A DNA stretch of 64,000 nt, taken from JAQVYV01 sp964507305 (GTDB lineage: Bacteria > Bacillota > Clostridia > Saccharofermentanales > UBA5734). A program made the translations under genes and the position numbers. The stretch is from assembly GCA_964507305.1 (NCBI GenBank), contig CAZDPQ010000001.1, forward strand, positions 1 to 64,000, given 5' to 3'. Position 1 is the stretch's first letter. Each line of letters begins with the position of its first letter. The notes beneath the pieces were generated by a model, which saw only the letters and a list, made by a program, of their open reading frames with translations, did no database searches and had not been told where the DNA came from. This document shows positions 16,359 through 25,733 of this stretch, in pieces.

Positions 16359-17953
16359 CCTGCCTGCCTTCCGCTGCCGTCGCTGCTGCCCGCATCCTCC
16401 GCCGGGCGCGCAGCCTCCCCGCCGCCGGAGCCCGGCATATCCGGCCGGAATCGGCGGTAGGTGACATTCAGCATCCTCCACCGCTCGGCGGCAATCGCGT
16501 CCAGGGTATCTTCTCCGATCCGGAAACTCCAGTTGCCGGACGGGGTCCCGGGAATGTTCATCCTCGTGTCTGCGCCGAGTCCGCAAAGATCCTGGACCGG
16601 AAGGATCGTCAGAGCCGCAGGCGACTGCCAGAGCGTCCGGGCGGCCGCAAACGGGAATGCCTCGTCCGTTCCTCCTGCCTGGATCGCGCCGTCATCGCCG
16701 ATGCCGCAATAGCGCAGAGCAAATGCGCGCTGTTCGTCGCCGGCCTCGCAAAGCCAGCCGAGCAGGGTGCTGTTGTCATGGGTGCCGGTGTACGCGACAC
16801 AATTTCTCGTGTAGTTGTGAGGCAGATGTTCGCTGTCCGCCGCGGGATCAAAGCCGAACTGAAGCACCTTCATCCCGGGGAAGCCGGAATCCCGCAGAAA
16901 CTGACGGACCCCGTCGCTGATGTCCCCAAGATCTTCTGCGATGATGGCTGCATCTCCGAATGCTTCGCGGACCTTGTTGAAAAGTCGCATTGCAGGGCCC
17001 TTGCGCCATCGGCCGGACACCGCTGTCGGCGATCCGGCGTCGACCTCCCAGTAGGATTCGAATCCCCTGAAATGGTCGATGCGGATGAGGTCGAACCGGC
17101 CGAGCGCTTCCCGGATCCTGGAGATCCACCATGCGAAACCCGTCTCCTCCATCCTGTCCCAATCATAGATCGGATTGCCCCACAGCTGCCCGTCGGCTGA
17201 AAAATAATCCGGCGGCACACCTGCGACGACCTTCGGCGACAGGTCCCCGTTCAGCTTGAACAGGTACGGCGCACCCCAGACATCGCTGCTGTCCATTGAC
17301 ACATAGATCGGCATGTCGCCGACCACCCGGATCCCGAGGCGGTTCACCGCTTCCTTCAGCCCGGACCACTGCGTATGGAACACATACTGCGCAAATTTCC
17401 AGAAATCGACCTCCCCGGGCTCCTCCGCGCGCACCTTCTCAAGAGCGGTCCTCTCGTGCCGCTTCAGCGCCGGATCGGGCCACAGCCAGAACGGCTGACC
17501 GCCGAACCGCTCGCGGATCGTCATGAACAGCGCGTAATCCTCCAGCCAGCCGGCATGCTCCCGGGCAAAGGCTTCGACGCGGGTGCGGTGCCCGGGCCCG
17601 GTCCTCGTATAGGCAAGGCGGAGCATTTCGAGCGCTTTATCATATGCGAAGCCGTAATCCGTCCGGGACGCGCAGCCCGGATACGCAAAGCACGCGCATT
17701 CGCGCGGGTCGAGAAGTCCTTCGTCCGCCAGGCCCTCCGGTCCGATGAGCCCGATGTACCCGGCGAACGCGGAATAGGCCATGTAAGGAGAATGGCTCTC
17801 GTCGACCGGGGTGAACGGAAGGACCTGCCAGTACGTGAATCCGGCTCTGCCCAGGAGCCTTGCGAATCGCACCGCTTCCGTGCCGAACTTGCCGATGCCG
17901 TACGGCCCCGGCAATGATGTGATGTGCATCAGGACTCCGCCTGCGCGTTCCAT
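16355..17953 (-). CDS. malQ: 4-alpha-glucanotransferase (GH77)
   Basis: 532 residues of the shorter plant/bacterial disproportionating-enzyme type. Catalytic residues are visible: nucleophile Asp in RIDHFRGFESYW, acid/base Glu in IIAEDLG and the third Asp in GTHDN. The N-terminus GVLMHITSLPGPYGIGKFG is typical. It transfers segments of alpha-1,4-glucan between chains in glycogen and maltodextrin use. The last 30 residues are a low-complexity Gly/Ser/Asp tail. It has its own promoter and is coupled to prfA; no other glycogen gene is in view. Confidence 0.96.
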   Translation of the reverse strand: MERAGGVLMHITSLPGPYGIGKFGTEAVRFARLLGRAGFTYWQVLPFTPVDESHSPYMAYSAFAGYIGLIGPEGLADEGLLDPRECACFAYPGCASRTDYGFAYDKALEMLRLAYTRTGPGHRTRVEAFAREHAGWLEDYALFMTIRERFGGQPFWLWPDPALKRHERTALEKVRAEEPGEVDFWKFAQYVFHTQWSGLKEAVNRLGIRVVGDMPIYVSMDSSDVWGAPYLFKLNGDLSPKVVAGVPPDYFSADGQLWGNPIYDWDRMEETGFAWWISRIREALGRFDLIRIDHFRGFESYWEVDAGSPTAVSGRWRKGPAMRLFNKVREAFGDAAIIAEDLGDISDGVRQFLRDSGFPGMKVLQFGFDPAADSEHLPHNYTRNCVAYTGTHDNSTLLGWLCEAGDEQRAFALRYCGIGDDGAIQAGGTDEAFPFAAARTLWQSPAALTILPVQDLCGLGADTRMNIPGTPSGNWSFRIGEDTLDAIAAERWRMLNVTYRRFRPDMPGSGGGEAARPAEDAGSSDGSGRQAG

Positions 17954-18000
17954 GCGACCGACCTTCTTTCCCTAAACCTCGTGTCCCGGCTGTTGATTCC

Positions 18001-18028
18001 ATTGTAGCACAAGGGCGCCGCCATGCAA
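18001..18028 (-). promoter_or_regulatory. promoter of malQ-prfA-sua5
   Basis: Minus strand TTGCAT (18023-18028), 16 bases, TACAAT (18001-18006), about 45 bases before the malQ ATG. Confidence 0.6.
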
Positions 18029-18066
18029 TCCCGCCGCCTTCGTGGAATCCCTTCGCAACTGCTGCT

Positions 18067-19764
18067 TCAGGGCGCCAGACGGAGCATGCGCCGGCCGGCG
18101 ATCGAGCGGATCCCGTACGCCGATATCACGGACAGGACAGCCGGCAGGGCGATGACATACGCCGCGGTGGCTGCGAGAGAAAACGCGAAAACGATCGGCG
18201 GGACGACGACCGCCGCCCCGAAGATCCCGGAAGCCAGCATCCCGAGGAGCACGTTCATGTTCTGCTTGACGGCCTTCTGCTCGTTGTCCCACTTGATCTT
18301 CGGCGTATAAAGGTCGAAAGCCATGCCGGTGATATTCGGCAGAGCCACGGCGCCGGGGATGACGGCAAGGCCGAGGAGGACAAGCCAGAGCGGTGGGGCG
18401 GCAAGGACGGTAAAAACGGCCAGCAGGACGATGGCGCCGCCCGCGCTCAGGAGGATCCCTGTAAGGATCTTGGCGAAAATCTGTCTGCGGTAGCTCATCG
18501 GGATGATCTTCATCCAATAGGCGCAGCTTCCCTCCCGCGAAATCGCGGTCTCGGTGATCCCGTTGGTCCCGCAGGTAAAGGTGATGAATCCATAAAGCCC
18601 GAGCAGGACATAGGACGCGTACTTGAGATATGCCGGATCGCCGAGAGACGCCATGAATCCCCGGATCATCCCGACCGTGAACGCTCCGTCTCCGGAGCTG
18701 TTCATCAGGAATGGGAACAGCATGATGAACGGCATCATAAAATTGAGAAGAACATTGTTCATGAAAAAGATCGGTGTCCGGAAAAGGATCCGGAGTTCCT
18801 TCAGCACATAGGCGCCCGTCGCGCCGCCGGCGGAAGATGTCTCCGCGATTTCCGAGTCGGAAAGCTTTCTGCCCCGGGAGGGCGAGTCCGAGATCCCGAT
18901 GACTCCTTTGAAATACAGCAGGCTCGCGGCAAAATAGAGCAGGACGAAAAACAAGGCGGACAGCCCGGCAAACAGCAGGAGCATGAGGAAGGAATCGATC
19001 CCTTCCGGCTTGGCCAGCGCGTAATTGGCAAACCAGGTGCCGGGGAAAATGCGCGAGGTCACCGAGGCGATCGCTTCCGCGCTTTTCGACAGCAGCGCCG
19101 GCAGATCCGCTTCGCTGGTCCGGGACATGACGGCCTGCAGCCCGAAATTGAGGCCAAGCCCGACAAACAGTGCCAGAAGGCCGCTGACCATCGTGAACCG
19201 GTCCTTGTTCCTCGCGGCGGGCGCAAAACGCATGATCGCCATGATGACAAGGCTGGACAGGACGAGCGGGATGACCGGCAGCAGCAGGAGGATGACCAGC
19301 GCGTAAAGATAGAAGAGGAAGGGGGCGCCGCTGCGGATCCCGTATGTAGCCATGGCCGGCAGGAGAAGCATCAGGACGATCAGGTACTCGTAGAAAAGCG
19401 TGGTCAGGAATTTTGCCGTTATGATCTCGCCCGGCCGGAACGGAAGCGGAAGGATCCGTGTCACGTCGTTCGAAAAATAGAAAACGCTCATCACGTAGAA
19501 CAGGCCGAAGAAAAAGACGAGGAAGGAAGCCGCGCTCACGGCCAGTGTGATCACCAGGCTTTCGAGCCCGACCGGGCTCAGGAGATCGTACCCTCCCGAC
19601 GCGAAGATCACACCGAGCGCGCCCATGTATACGCCGACAAACCCTAGAAGGAGCGTCATCCCGGCCTTCCCGAAACGCCGCTTCTTCTGCTGCGTGTCGC
19701 CGCCCAGATTGAGGGCACCGCTGCCCTTTATAAGGATTCTCGTAAGAAGCAGGATCCTTTTCAT
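18067..19764 (-). CDS. ABC transporter permease (ABC-2 exporter type)
   Basis: 565 residues with about 12 predicted membrane segments in two clusters (about residues 35-290 and 335-560), separated by a short charged loop. It is the membrane partner of the ATPase gene 4 bases upstream. The size and topology match large two-half ABC-2 permeases of Firmicutes; the substrate cannot be read from the sequence. The ATG at 19764 is selected since GGGG lies 7 bases upstream; an ATG 15 bases earlier is inside the upstream stop region. It ends the leftward gene train. Confidence 0.85.
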   Translation of the reverse strand: MKRILLLTRILIKGSGALNLGGDTQQKKRRFGKAGMTLLLGFVGVYMGALGVIFASGGYDLLSPVGLESLVITLAVSAASFLVFFFGLFYVMSVFYFSNDVTRILPLPFRPGEIITAKFLTTLFYEYLIVLMLLLPAMATYGIRSGAPFLFYLYALVILLLLPVIPLVLSSLVIMAIMRFAPAARNKDRFTMVSGLLALFVGLGLNFGLQAVMSRTSEADLPALLSKSAEAIASVTSRIFPGTWFANYALAKPEGIDSFLMLLLFAGLSALFFVLLYFAASLLYFKGVIGISDSPSRGRKLSDSEIAETSSAGGATGAYVLKELRILFRTPIFFMNNVLLNFMMPFIMLFPFLMNSSGDGAFTVGMIRGFMASLGDPAYLKYASYVLLGLYGFITFTCGTNGITETAISREGSCAYWMKIIPMSYRRQIFAKILTGILLSAGGAIVLLAVFTVLAAPPLWLVLLGLAVIPGAVALPNITGMAFDLYTPKIKWDNEQKAVKQNMNVLLGMLASGIFGAAVVVPPIVFAFSLAATAAYVIALPAVLSVISAYGIRSIAGRRMLRLAP

Positions 19765-19768
19765 ACGG

Positions 19769-20500
19769 TCACCCCTCATTCTCCCCTGTCAGCTCCAGGA
19801 ACATCGACTCCAGGGATTCCTGCGACCGGAACTCGCCGCGCATCTCATCGACCGATCCGGTGAACAGGATCCGGCCTTTGTCAACGATCGAGATCCTGTC
19901 GCACACCTTTTCGGCGACATCGAGCACGTGTGTGGAAAAAAACACGCTCTTCCCGCTGTCGGCGTGCTCGCGCATCATTTCCTTGAGCTGGAAGGAGGAT
20001 TTCGGGTCCAGGCCGGTCATCGGTTCGTCCAGGATCCAGGCGTCCGGGCTGTGGATCAGGGCGCCGATGATCAGCAGTTTCTGCCGCATGCCGTGCGAAT
20101 AGCTCTGGATCCGGTCGCCGAGCGCCGATTCGAGTCCGAATTTCGACGCCATGGAGACGATCCGGGGAGCCCTCACATCGGCAGGGACATTGTAGACATC
20201 GGCCATGAACCGGAGGTATTCGATCCCTTTGAGCCGCGGGAAAATGTTCGGGTCATCCGGTACATAGCCGAAACTCTGCTTGGCGGCCAGCGGCTCCCGG
20301 ACGATGTCGTGTCCGCTGATCCGGATCGAGCCCTCGTCGGCGGACAGGATCCCCGTCATGAGCTTGATCGTGGTAGTCTTCCCCGCTCCGTTCGGTCCGA
20401 GGAAGCCGAAGATCTCCCCGTTGCGGATCGTCAGCGAGATATTGTCCACCGCCTTGATTTTTCCATTGTAGGTCTTCGATACATTGCTGATTTCGATCAT
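19769..20500 (-). CDS. ABC transporter ATP-binding protein
   Basis: 243 residues with Walker A GPNGAGKTT, a Q-loop region, a divergent signature (SYSHGMRQK instead of LSGGQ), Walker B WILDEPMTGLD and the switch His in FFSTHVLD. It powers the permease encoded next. The ATG at 20500 overlaps the stop of the upstream methyltransferase (ATGA) and has AAGGAG before it. The signature variant SHGM is common in ABC-2 exporters for drugs or peptides. Confidence 0.93.
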   Translation of the reverse strand: MIEISNVSKTYNGKIKAVDNISLTIRNGEIFGFLGPNGAGKTTTIKLMTGILSADEGSIRISGHDIVREPLAAKQSFGYVPDDPNIFPRLKGIEYLRFMADVYNVPADVRAPRIVSMASKFGLESALGDRIQSYSHGMRQKLLIIGALIHSPDAWILDEPMTGLDPKSSFQLKEMMREHADSGKSVFFSTHVLDVAEKVCDRISIVDKGRILFTGSVDEMRGEFRSQESLESMFLELTGENEG

Positions 20501-21147
20501 ACCGTTTTCACTCCTTCTGATCCATCTTTTTTCACACACTTCAGCACTCTGTAGCCGGCGCTTCGCGAGATGGGCTCGCAGCGGCCGAACAGCTCCTCCA
20601 GTTTTTCCGCCGATGACGGGGCGCCCTGCTTTTTCTGGATGACTACAAAGAGGATCCCGCCGGGGACCAGCCGTTCGAGCGATTCTTCATAAAACCGGAA
20701 CACGGTCTTCTTGCCTGCGCGGATCGGCGGATTGGTCAGGATGATGTCGAAAATGCCCGGCACATCCGAAAAACCGTCCGATACGATCACATCCGCGTAT
20801 TTGACGTGGTTGCGCTGCATGTTGTCTGCCGCAAGGGCTGCGGCGCGCCGGTTGATGTCCGCCATCACGACCGACGTTTCGGGGAACAGCCGCTTGACGA
20901 CCGTGCCGACCAGGCCGTAGCCGCAGCCGAGGTCCAGGACGCGGACGCCTCCCGCCAGCCCCGCTTTTCTCTGTTCGATGAATGTGTTCAGCAGCAGTTC
21001 GCTGCCGAAATCCGGTTTGCCGCGCGAGAAGACGCCGCTGTCCGTGACAAATTGAAAATCGACGCCTCCGAACCGGCACGAAAATCCGCCCGGGTCGCTT
21101 GCCGCGGCAGGCTGCGCATCGAAATAATGGGATCCGCCTTCTTTCAT
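20497..21147 (-). CDS. class I SAM-dependent methyltransferase, RsmC-like
   Basis: 216 residues. The SAM site LDLGCGYGLVG and the catalytic NPPI motif (ILTNPPIRAGK) mark the RsmC/RlmG group that methylates the exocyclic amine of guanine in rRNA; the GVFSRGKPDFGSELLL lead-in is also typical. It is the short Gram-positive form (YbxB-like) without the degenerate N-terminal domain. It overlaps queT upstream and the ABC ATPase downstream by 4 bases each, so all are co-translated. Confidence 0.88.
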   Translation of the reverse strand: MKEGGSHYFDAQPAAASDPGGFSCRFGGVDFQFVTDSGVFSRGKPDFGSELLLNTFIEQRKAGLAGGVRVLDLGCGYGLVGTVVKRLFPETSVVMADINRRAAALAADNMQRNHVKYADVIVSDGFSDVPGIFDIILTNPPIRAGKKTVFRFYEESLERLVPGGILFVVIQKKQGAPSSAEKLEELFGRCEPISRSAGYRVLKCVKKDGSEGVKTV

Positions 21148-21788
21148 TCGCCGTGCCCTCCGGTCTTCCCGGCGCCGTCCGTGCCGCGGTCTTTGCGGAA
21201 AAGAACGGCAAAGGGCTTTTCGCGCATGTCATCCTTGAAAAGGCCGGTTTTCCGGATCCCGAAATACAGTGGCAGCCCGATGACAAAGGTGACGGCCGCC
21301 TCTCCGGCCATTACTGACCCGATGCTGGCCGCCAGGACGATCCAGAGGCTCGATGCCAGGCCGCGGATCTCCGGGATGACGAAGGGGAGATACCCTCCGA
21401 CGATGATGCCGTTGAAAAGGATCGCCGGCAGCGGCAGAACGGCAGCCCGGCCCCATTCCGCCCGGCTCCGGATGCCGCCGGGAAGCGGATCGCCGGGCAC
21501 GGGTGCCTGCCGGGCGGCGATGCGGCAGATGGCCAGGGCTGCCAGGAGCGTAGCCGTGCTGCCGAATACGATGTCGATGATCCCGAGCCCGCCGAACAGG
21601 TTCGCCAATATGCAGCCGATGAACAGTCCCGGCACGGCCGCGGGCGTCAGCGCCGCGAGGAGCATGAGGGCTTCCGATACGCGGAATTGAAGCATCCCGT
21701 AGCTGATGGGATACACGGCAAGCGTCAGCGCTGTGTATAGCGCCGCGATGACGGCTGCCTTGGCGATGAATCGTGCGGAATATCTCAT
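21144..21788 (-). CDS. queT: QueT-family transporter (queuosine-precursor ECF S component)
   Basis: 214 residues with about six membrane segments. The AALYTALTLAVYPISYGMLQFRVSEALMLL start and the FGGLGIIDIVFGS segment fit the QueT family, an S component that captures a queuosine precursor for an ECF transporter. The insertion at about residues 92-110 is hydrophilic. CAGGAG precedes the ATG. A preQ1 riboswitch is common before queT, but I see none in the 65 bases upstream; transcription likely reads through from manA. Confidence 0.85.
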   Translation of the reverse strand: MRYSARFIAKAAVIAALYTALTLAVYPISYGMLQFRVSEALMLLAALTPAAVPGLFIGCILANLFGGLGIIDIVFGSTATLLAALAICRIAARQAPVPGDPLPGGIRSRAEWGRAAVLPLPAILFNGIIVGGYLPFVIPEIRGLASSLWIVLAASIGSVMAGEAAVTFVIGLPLYFGIRKTGLFKDDMREKPFAVLFRKDRGTDGAGKTGGHGE

Positions 21789-21853
21789 GACTTCGCTCCT
21801 GTCCGTACTTGTCCTGTCGTATCCTATCCTGTTGCCCTGCCCCGGCGGCCGGT

Positions 21854-22843
21854 TCAGATCCGGGTCAGAAGGAAAAGCGACTCTCCCTCGATGTCGTATC
21901 CTCGCATGTCCGCCGGAATAAAAAAGGTCTCCCCTCTCGAAAAGGCGGTCGCGGTGCCGGCGTGCCGGATCACACCGCTTCCTTCAAGAAAAAGGAGAGC
22001 ATGAAACGAGTCGCTCCCCGCAAAAAGATGTGCGCTCCCCCGGCTGACACGGTATTCGGTCACCTGGAAATATGCGCATGAAGCCAGCAGACGGGTCGTG
22101 CCGAACGGCTCTTCCCTGTACCCGCCGGCGCTCCGGCCGTCAAAGGAGGACGCACGGAGGTCGGATACGTCGGCTGCCTTTTCGAGATGCAGCGTCCTTC
22201 CGGTCCCGTCGGCGTTTTTGCGCCCGAAATCATATACCCTGTACGTCACATCGGAATTCTGCTGGATCTCGGCGATGATCAGGTCCGCGCCGATGGCATG
22301 CACCGTGCCGGGCCGGATGAAATAGGCATCCCCGCGCCGGACCGGGATCCTGTTCATCAGGCCGGGCAGCGAATGGTCCGCGGTCGCTTCCCGGAACTGC
22401 TCCGGGCTGATGTCTTCCCGGAAGCCGCAGAGGATGCTCCCCGTCTCCCCTGGGTCGGCGATGTACCACATCTCGGTCTTGCCCTGGTCCCCCTCGTGCT
22501 CGAGCGCGTAGGCATCATCCGGATGGACCTGGACCGATAGGCTCTGCCGGGGATCGATCAGCTTGATCAGGATCGGGAAACGGCCGCTGCCGCCGGAACG
22601 GGTGCCGAGACACGCGCGGCCGAAAGCCTCGATGACCTCACCGAGCGTCTTCCCGGCAAGCGGTCCATTGTCCGCTGTGCTCTGGCCGTTCCGGTGCGCG
22701 GAAAGCTCCCAGCTCTCCGCCGTGATCGCGTAAGGGCTCTTCTTGCCCCACTCCCGGGCCAGCTTGTCGCCGCCCCAGAAGTAATCTTTGAAAACGGGCC
22801 TCATCCGGACGGGATACCGGAGAAGCAGGTTGTCGTTCCGCAT
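21854..22843 (-). CDS. manA: class I mannose-6-phosphate isomerase
   Basis: 329 residues with cupin zinc ligands in QVHPDD, a KTEMWY Glu and GTVHAIG. The start (RPVFKDYFWGGDKL) and ESWELSAH segment are the short bacterial ManA type. It interconverts mannose-6-phosphate and fructose-6-phosphate. It follows the ROK kinase by 20 bases, so the two can bring glucose or mannose into glycolysis. GGAGG lies before the ATG. Confidence 0.95.
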   Translation of the reverse strand: MRNDNLLLRYPVRMRPVFKDYFWGGDKLAREWGKKSPYAITAESWELSAHRNGQSTADNGPLAGKTLGEVIEAFGRACLGTRSGGSGRFPILIKLIDPRQSLSVQVHPDDAYALEHEGDQGKTEMWYIADPGETGSILCGFREDISPEQFREATADHSLPGLMNRIPVRRGDAYFIRPGTVHAIGADLIIAEIQQNSDVTYRVYDFGRKNADGTGRTLHLEKAADVSDLRASSFDGRSAGGYREEPFGTTRLLASCAYFQVTEYRVSRGSAHLFAGSDSFHALLFLEGSGVIRHAGTATAFSRGETFFIPADMRGYDIEGESLFLLTRI

Positions 22844-22863
22844 CGCGTCCGCCTCCGTCCCGT

Positions 22864-23832
22864 TCAGCCCCGGGCGGCAAGCATGGCCGCACCGATGATG
22901 CCTGCGTCGTTCCCGAGTTTGGCTCTCATGATCGGGGGGATCTCCACCTTGTCCTGCGCGTAGCAGTTCTCCGCCGCGAACCGGCGGATCGGATCGAACA
23001 GATAATCCCCTTCGTTGCAGATCCCGCCGCCGATCAGGAAGATCTCCGGCCGGAAAATATTGATCATGTTGACGATGCCCTCGGAAAGATACCGGATGTA
23101 CCGGTCGACGACCTTCTGTGCCGATGCGTCGCCCTTGCGCGCGGCCTCGAACGCGGTCCGCCCGCTGACCCTGGCGGGGTCCCGCCCGGTCATCTCCTGC
23201 AGGAGCGAATCCGGATCCGATTCCATGGCCTCGCGGGTCATCCGGATGAGACCGGTCGCGGACGAATAGCTCTCCCAGCAGCCCCGGCGTCCGCAGGTGC
23301 AGAGGACGCCTCCGACCTCGATCACGGTGTGCCCGAGCTCCGCTCCGGCCCCGTGCTCTCCCTCATAGATGCGTCCGTCTACGAGGATGCCTCCGCCGAG
23401 CCCGGTCCCGAGCGTGATGAGGACGACATTGCGCAGGCCGCGCGCCGCGCCGCAGTCGGCGGTCTCGCCGAGGGCCGCGCAGTTGGCGTCGTTGCCGACA
23501 TAGGAAGGCAGGTCGATATGACGACGCATCTCGCTGCACATCGGGACATTGTCAAAATGGAGATTGTTGGCATAGATGACCGTGCCGTTCCTGGAATCGA
23601 CGGTGCCCGGAGATCCGATGCCGATCCCGGCGATCCTGTCGAGCGAAATGCCGGCCATGCTGCAGGCGGTCACGGCGGCGGATGCCATGTCCGCGACGAT
23701 GTCGGCGTAATCCCGCTGCGGGTATGTCGGGAGGCTGGTCTTCGCCAGAATGGCGCCGCTGCGGTCGACGACGCCGGCCGCGATGTTCGTGCCGCCGAGG
23801 TCGATGCCGATCGAAAATTCACGCTCGCTCAC
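22864..23832 (-). CDS. glk: ROK family glucokinase
   Basis: 322 residues. It shows the phosphate motif DLGGTNIAAGVVD, the catalytic Asp in GNDANCAALGE, the ExGH motif (AELGHTVI) and the ROK zinc motif CTCGRRGCWES. It phosphorylates glucose with ATP. The GTG at 23832 is chosen, with AGGA 5 bases upstream, because it places the start just before the conserved region; the frame is open for 81 bases more. Mannose or other hexoses are also possible substrates, given manA downstream. Confidence 0.9.
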   Translation of the reverse strand: MSEREFSIGIDLGGTNIAAGVVDRSGAILAKTSLPTYPQRDYADIVADMASAAVTACSMAGISLDRIAGIGIGSPGTVDSRNGTVIYANNLHFDNVPMCSEMRRHIDLPSYVGNDANCAALGETADCGAARGLRNVVLITLGTGLGGGILVDGRIYEGEHGAGAELGHTVIEVGGVLCTCGRRGCWESYSSATGLIRMTREAMESDPDSLLQEMTGRDPARVSGRTAFEAARKGDASAQKVVDRYIRYLSEGIVNMINIFRPEIFLIGGGICNEGDYLFDPIRRFAAENCYAQDKVEIPPIMRAKLGNDAGIIGAAMLAARG

Positions 23833-23931
23833 GTTGATCCTGCTTTCTCCGGCGGAAACCCCGCCGGGCGGATGGTATTGCCGGAATGGGAAAATGCGGC
23901 CGGCCGTCCGCAAAGACGATCCGACCGCATC

Positions 23932-23961
23932 ATCATATCACAGGTCTTTTTACCGCGTCAA
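23932..23961 (-). promoter_or_regulatory. promoter of glk-manA
   Basis: Minus strand TTGACG (23956-23961), 18 bases, TATGAT (23932-23937). The -35 overlaps the proS stop codon, allowing the sugar genes to be expressed separately from proS. Confidence 0.6.
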
Positions 23962-25667
23962 TTTGGGATCGCGCGCACGGCGGCGGCAATTTCGGCGACC
24001 GCCTCGTCCGGGGTCCGCTCGAAAACGTCCCCGCTGTTCCTGTACTTGATCTCCACGATCCCCTGGGCGGCCTTACGGCCCGCCGTTACGCGGATCGGTA
24101 TGCCGATCAGCTCGCTGTCCTTGAACTTGACGCCGGGCCTCTCGTCCCTGTCGTCGATCAGAACTTCCACGCCGGCCTCCGAAAGCCGGCCGTAAATCTC
24201 CCGGGCGAGCGACATCTGGACTTCGTCGGAAGCCATGACCGGCACCACCACCGCGTGGTACGGCGCCAGGGCCAAAGGCCAGATGATGCCATTGTCGTCG
24301 TGGTTCTGCTCGATCACGGCAGCCATCGTCCGGTTGAGGCCGATGCCGTAGCAGCCCATGATCATCGGATGCTCTTTTCCCTCTTCATCCAGAAAATTGC
24401 AGCCGAGCGCCGCCGAGTATTTGGTGCCAAGCTTGAAAATATGACCGACCTCGATGCCCCTGCAGAGGTCGACCGGCGCGCCGCAGACGGGGCAGCGGTC
24501 GCCCGCGGCGATCGTGCGGATGTCGGCGACGATGTCCGGCTGAAAATCGATGCCCGGATTGATATTCATCCAGTGGTAGTCCGTCTCATTGGTTCCGGCG
24601 ACCAGATTGGACGACGCGGCGACCTCCCTGTCGCAGACGATGCGGATCCTGCGCCGAAGCCCGACGGGCCCCGCGAATCCCACGGCAGCTCCGGTGATCT
24701 CCTCCACATCCTTCGGACCGGCCATCGCGATCTCGCCGCCGCCGAGCAGATTGGACAGCTTCGTCTCGTTGAGCTCCCGGTCGCCTCGCACGATGGCCAT
24801 GACGAACTCGTCCCCGGCCTGGTAAATCAGGGATTTCGCGAAACGGTCGGGGGAGAGGCTGAGAAAAGCCATCAGCTCCTCGATCGTCCGCGTGTCGGGC
24901 GTATGGACCTTCACCGGCGCGACCGGCGCGCCGTTTGCGGCGGGAGCCGGAACGGCCTCGCCCTTTTCGTCGTTGGCCGCGAAGCCGCATGCCGTGCAGA
25001 ACGCGACCGTCGCTTCGCCCACGGCGGATTTTACCATGAATTCCTGCGATCCGCTCCCGCCCATGGCGCCCGAATCGGCGTCCACGATGATGTAATCGAG
25101 TCCGCAGCGGTCGAAGATCGCGCGGTAGGCCTTCTCCATCGCGCGGTAGGAAACATCGAGACCGGCATCGTCCCGGTCGAAGCTGTACGCGTCCTTCATG
25201 ACGAATTCGCGGCTGCGCATCACGCCGAACCTCGGACGTTTCTCGTCGCGGTATTTGTGCTGGATCTGGTAGAGCGTGACCGGCAGGCTGCGGTAGGAAC
25301 GGATCTCATTCCGCACCGTGTCGGTGAAAGGCTCCTCATGCGTGGGGCCGAGGCAGAACTCGCGGCCGTTACGGTCCCTGAACCGGAACATCTCGGGTCC
25401 GAACACGTCCCAGCGGCCGGACTCCTGATAGATCTCGGCGGGCAGCACGGCGGGCATGATCAGCTCCTGCGCGCCTGCCCGGTCCATCTCCTCGCGGACG
25501 ATCCTCTCGACCTTGCGGAAGGTGCGCAGCCCCATCGGGAGATAGGAATAGACACCGGATGCGACCTTGCGCATCAGGCCTGCCCGGAGCATCAGCTGGT
25601 GGCTGGCGATCTCGGCTTCCGAGGGCACCTCCCTCTGGGTCGGCATGAACATCTGCGTTATCCGCAT
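23958..25667 (-). CDS. proS: prolyl-tRNA synthetase (bacterial type with editing domain)
   Basis: 569 residues. Class II motifs are present: motif 2 (FRDRNGREFCLGPTHEE... YQIQHKYRDEKRPRFGVMRSREF) and motif 3 (MGCYGIGLNRTMAAV). A long insertion between (about residues 220-400) is the INS editing domain that clears Ala-tRNAPro. The C-terminal anticodon-binding domain follows. ATG 25667 has AAGGAG 9 bases upstream; the alternative TTG 6 bases earlier is less likely. It lies downstream of pta-ackA. Confidence 0.97.
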   Translation of the reverse strand: MRITQMFMPTQREVPSEAEIASHQLMLRAGLMRKVASGVYSYLPMGLRTFRKVERIVREEMDRAGAQELIMPAVLPAEIYQESGRWDVFGPEMFRFRDRNGREFCLGPTHEEPFTDTVRNEIRSYRSLPVTLYQIQHKYRDEKRPRFGVMRSREFVMKDAYSFDRDDAGLDVSYRAMEKAYRAIFDRCGLDYIIVDADSGAMGGSGSQEFMVKSAVGEATVAFCTACGFAANDEKGEAVPAPAANGAPVAPVKVHTPDTRTIEELMAFLSLSPDRFAKSLIYQAGDEFVMAIVRGDRELNETKLSNLLGGGEIAMAGPKDVEEITGAAVGFAGPVGLRRRIRIVCDREVAASSNLVAGTNETDYHWMNINPGIDFQPDIVADIRTIAAGDRCPVCGAPVDLCRGIEVGHIFKLGTKYSAALGCNFLDEEGKEHPMIMGCYGIGLNRTMAAVIEQNHDDNGIIWPLALAPYHAVVVPVMASDEVQMSLAREIYGRLSEAGVEVLIDDRDERPGVKFKDSELIGIPIRVTAGRKAAQGIVEIKYRNSGDVFERTPDEAVAEIAAAVRAIPN

Positions 25668-25733
25668 CGGCAATTTCTCCTTCTATCCGTCAAGTCAATG
25701 CATACGCGCCGCCATGCGCCGCGCCCCGCGGGG

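Noticed and set aside
16359..16586. 76-codon N-terminal extension of prfA
   Set aside because: It is the malQ antiframe; the ATG overlapping the malQ stop begins exactly where RF1 proteins begin.
21789..21853. Possible preQ1 riboswitch before queT
   Set aside because: The 65-base gap shows no preQ1 aptamer core or terminator; only short GGACAGGA-like repeats.
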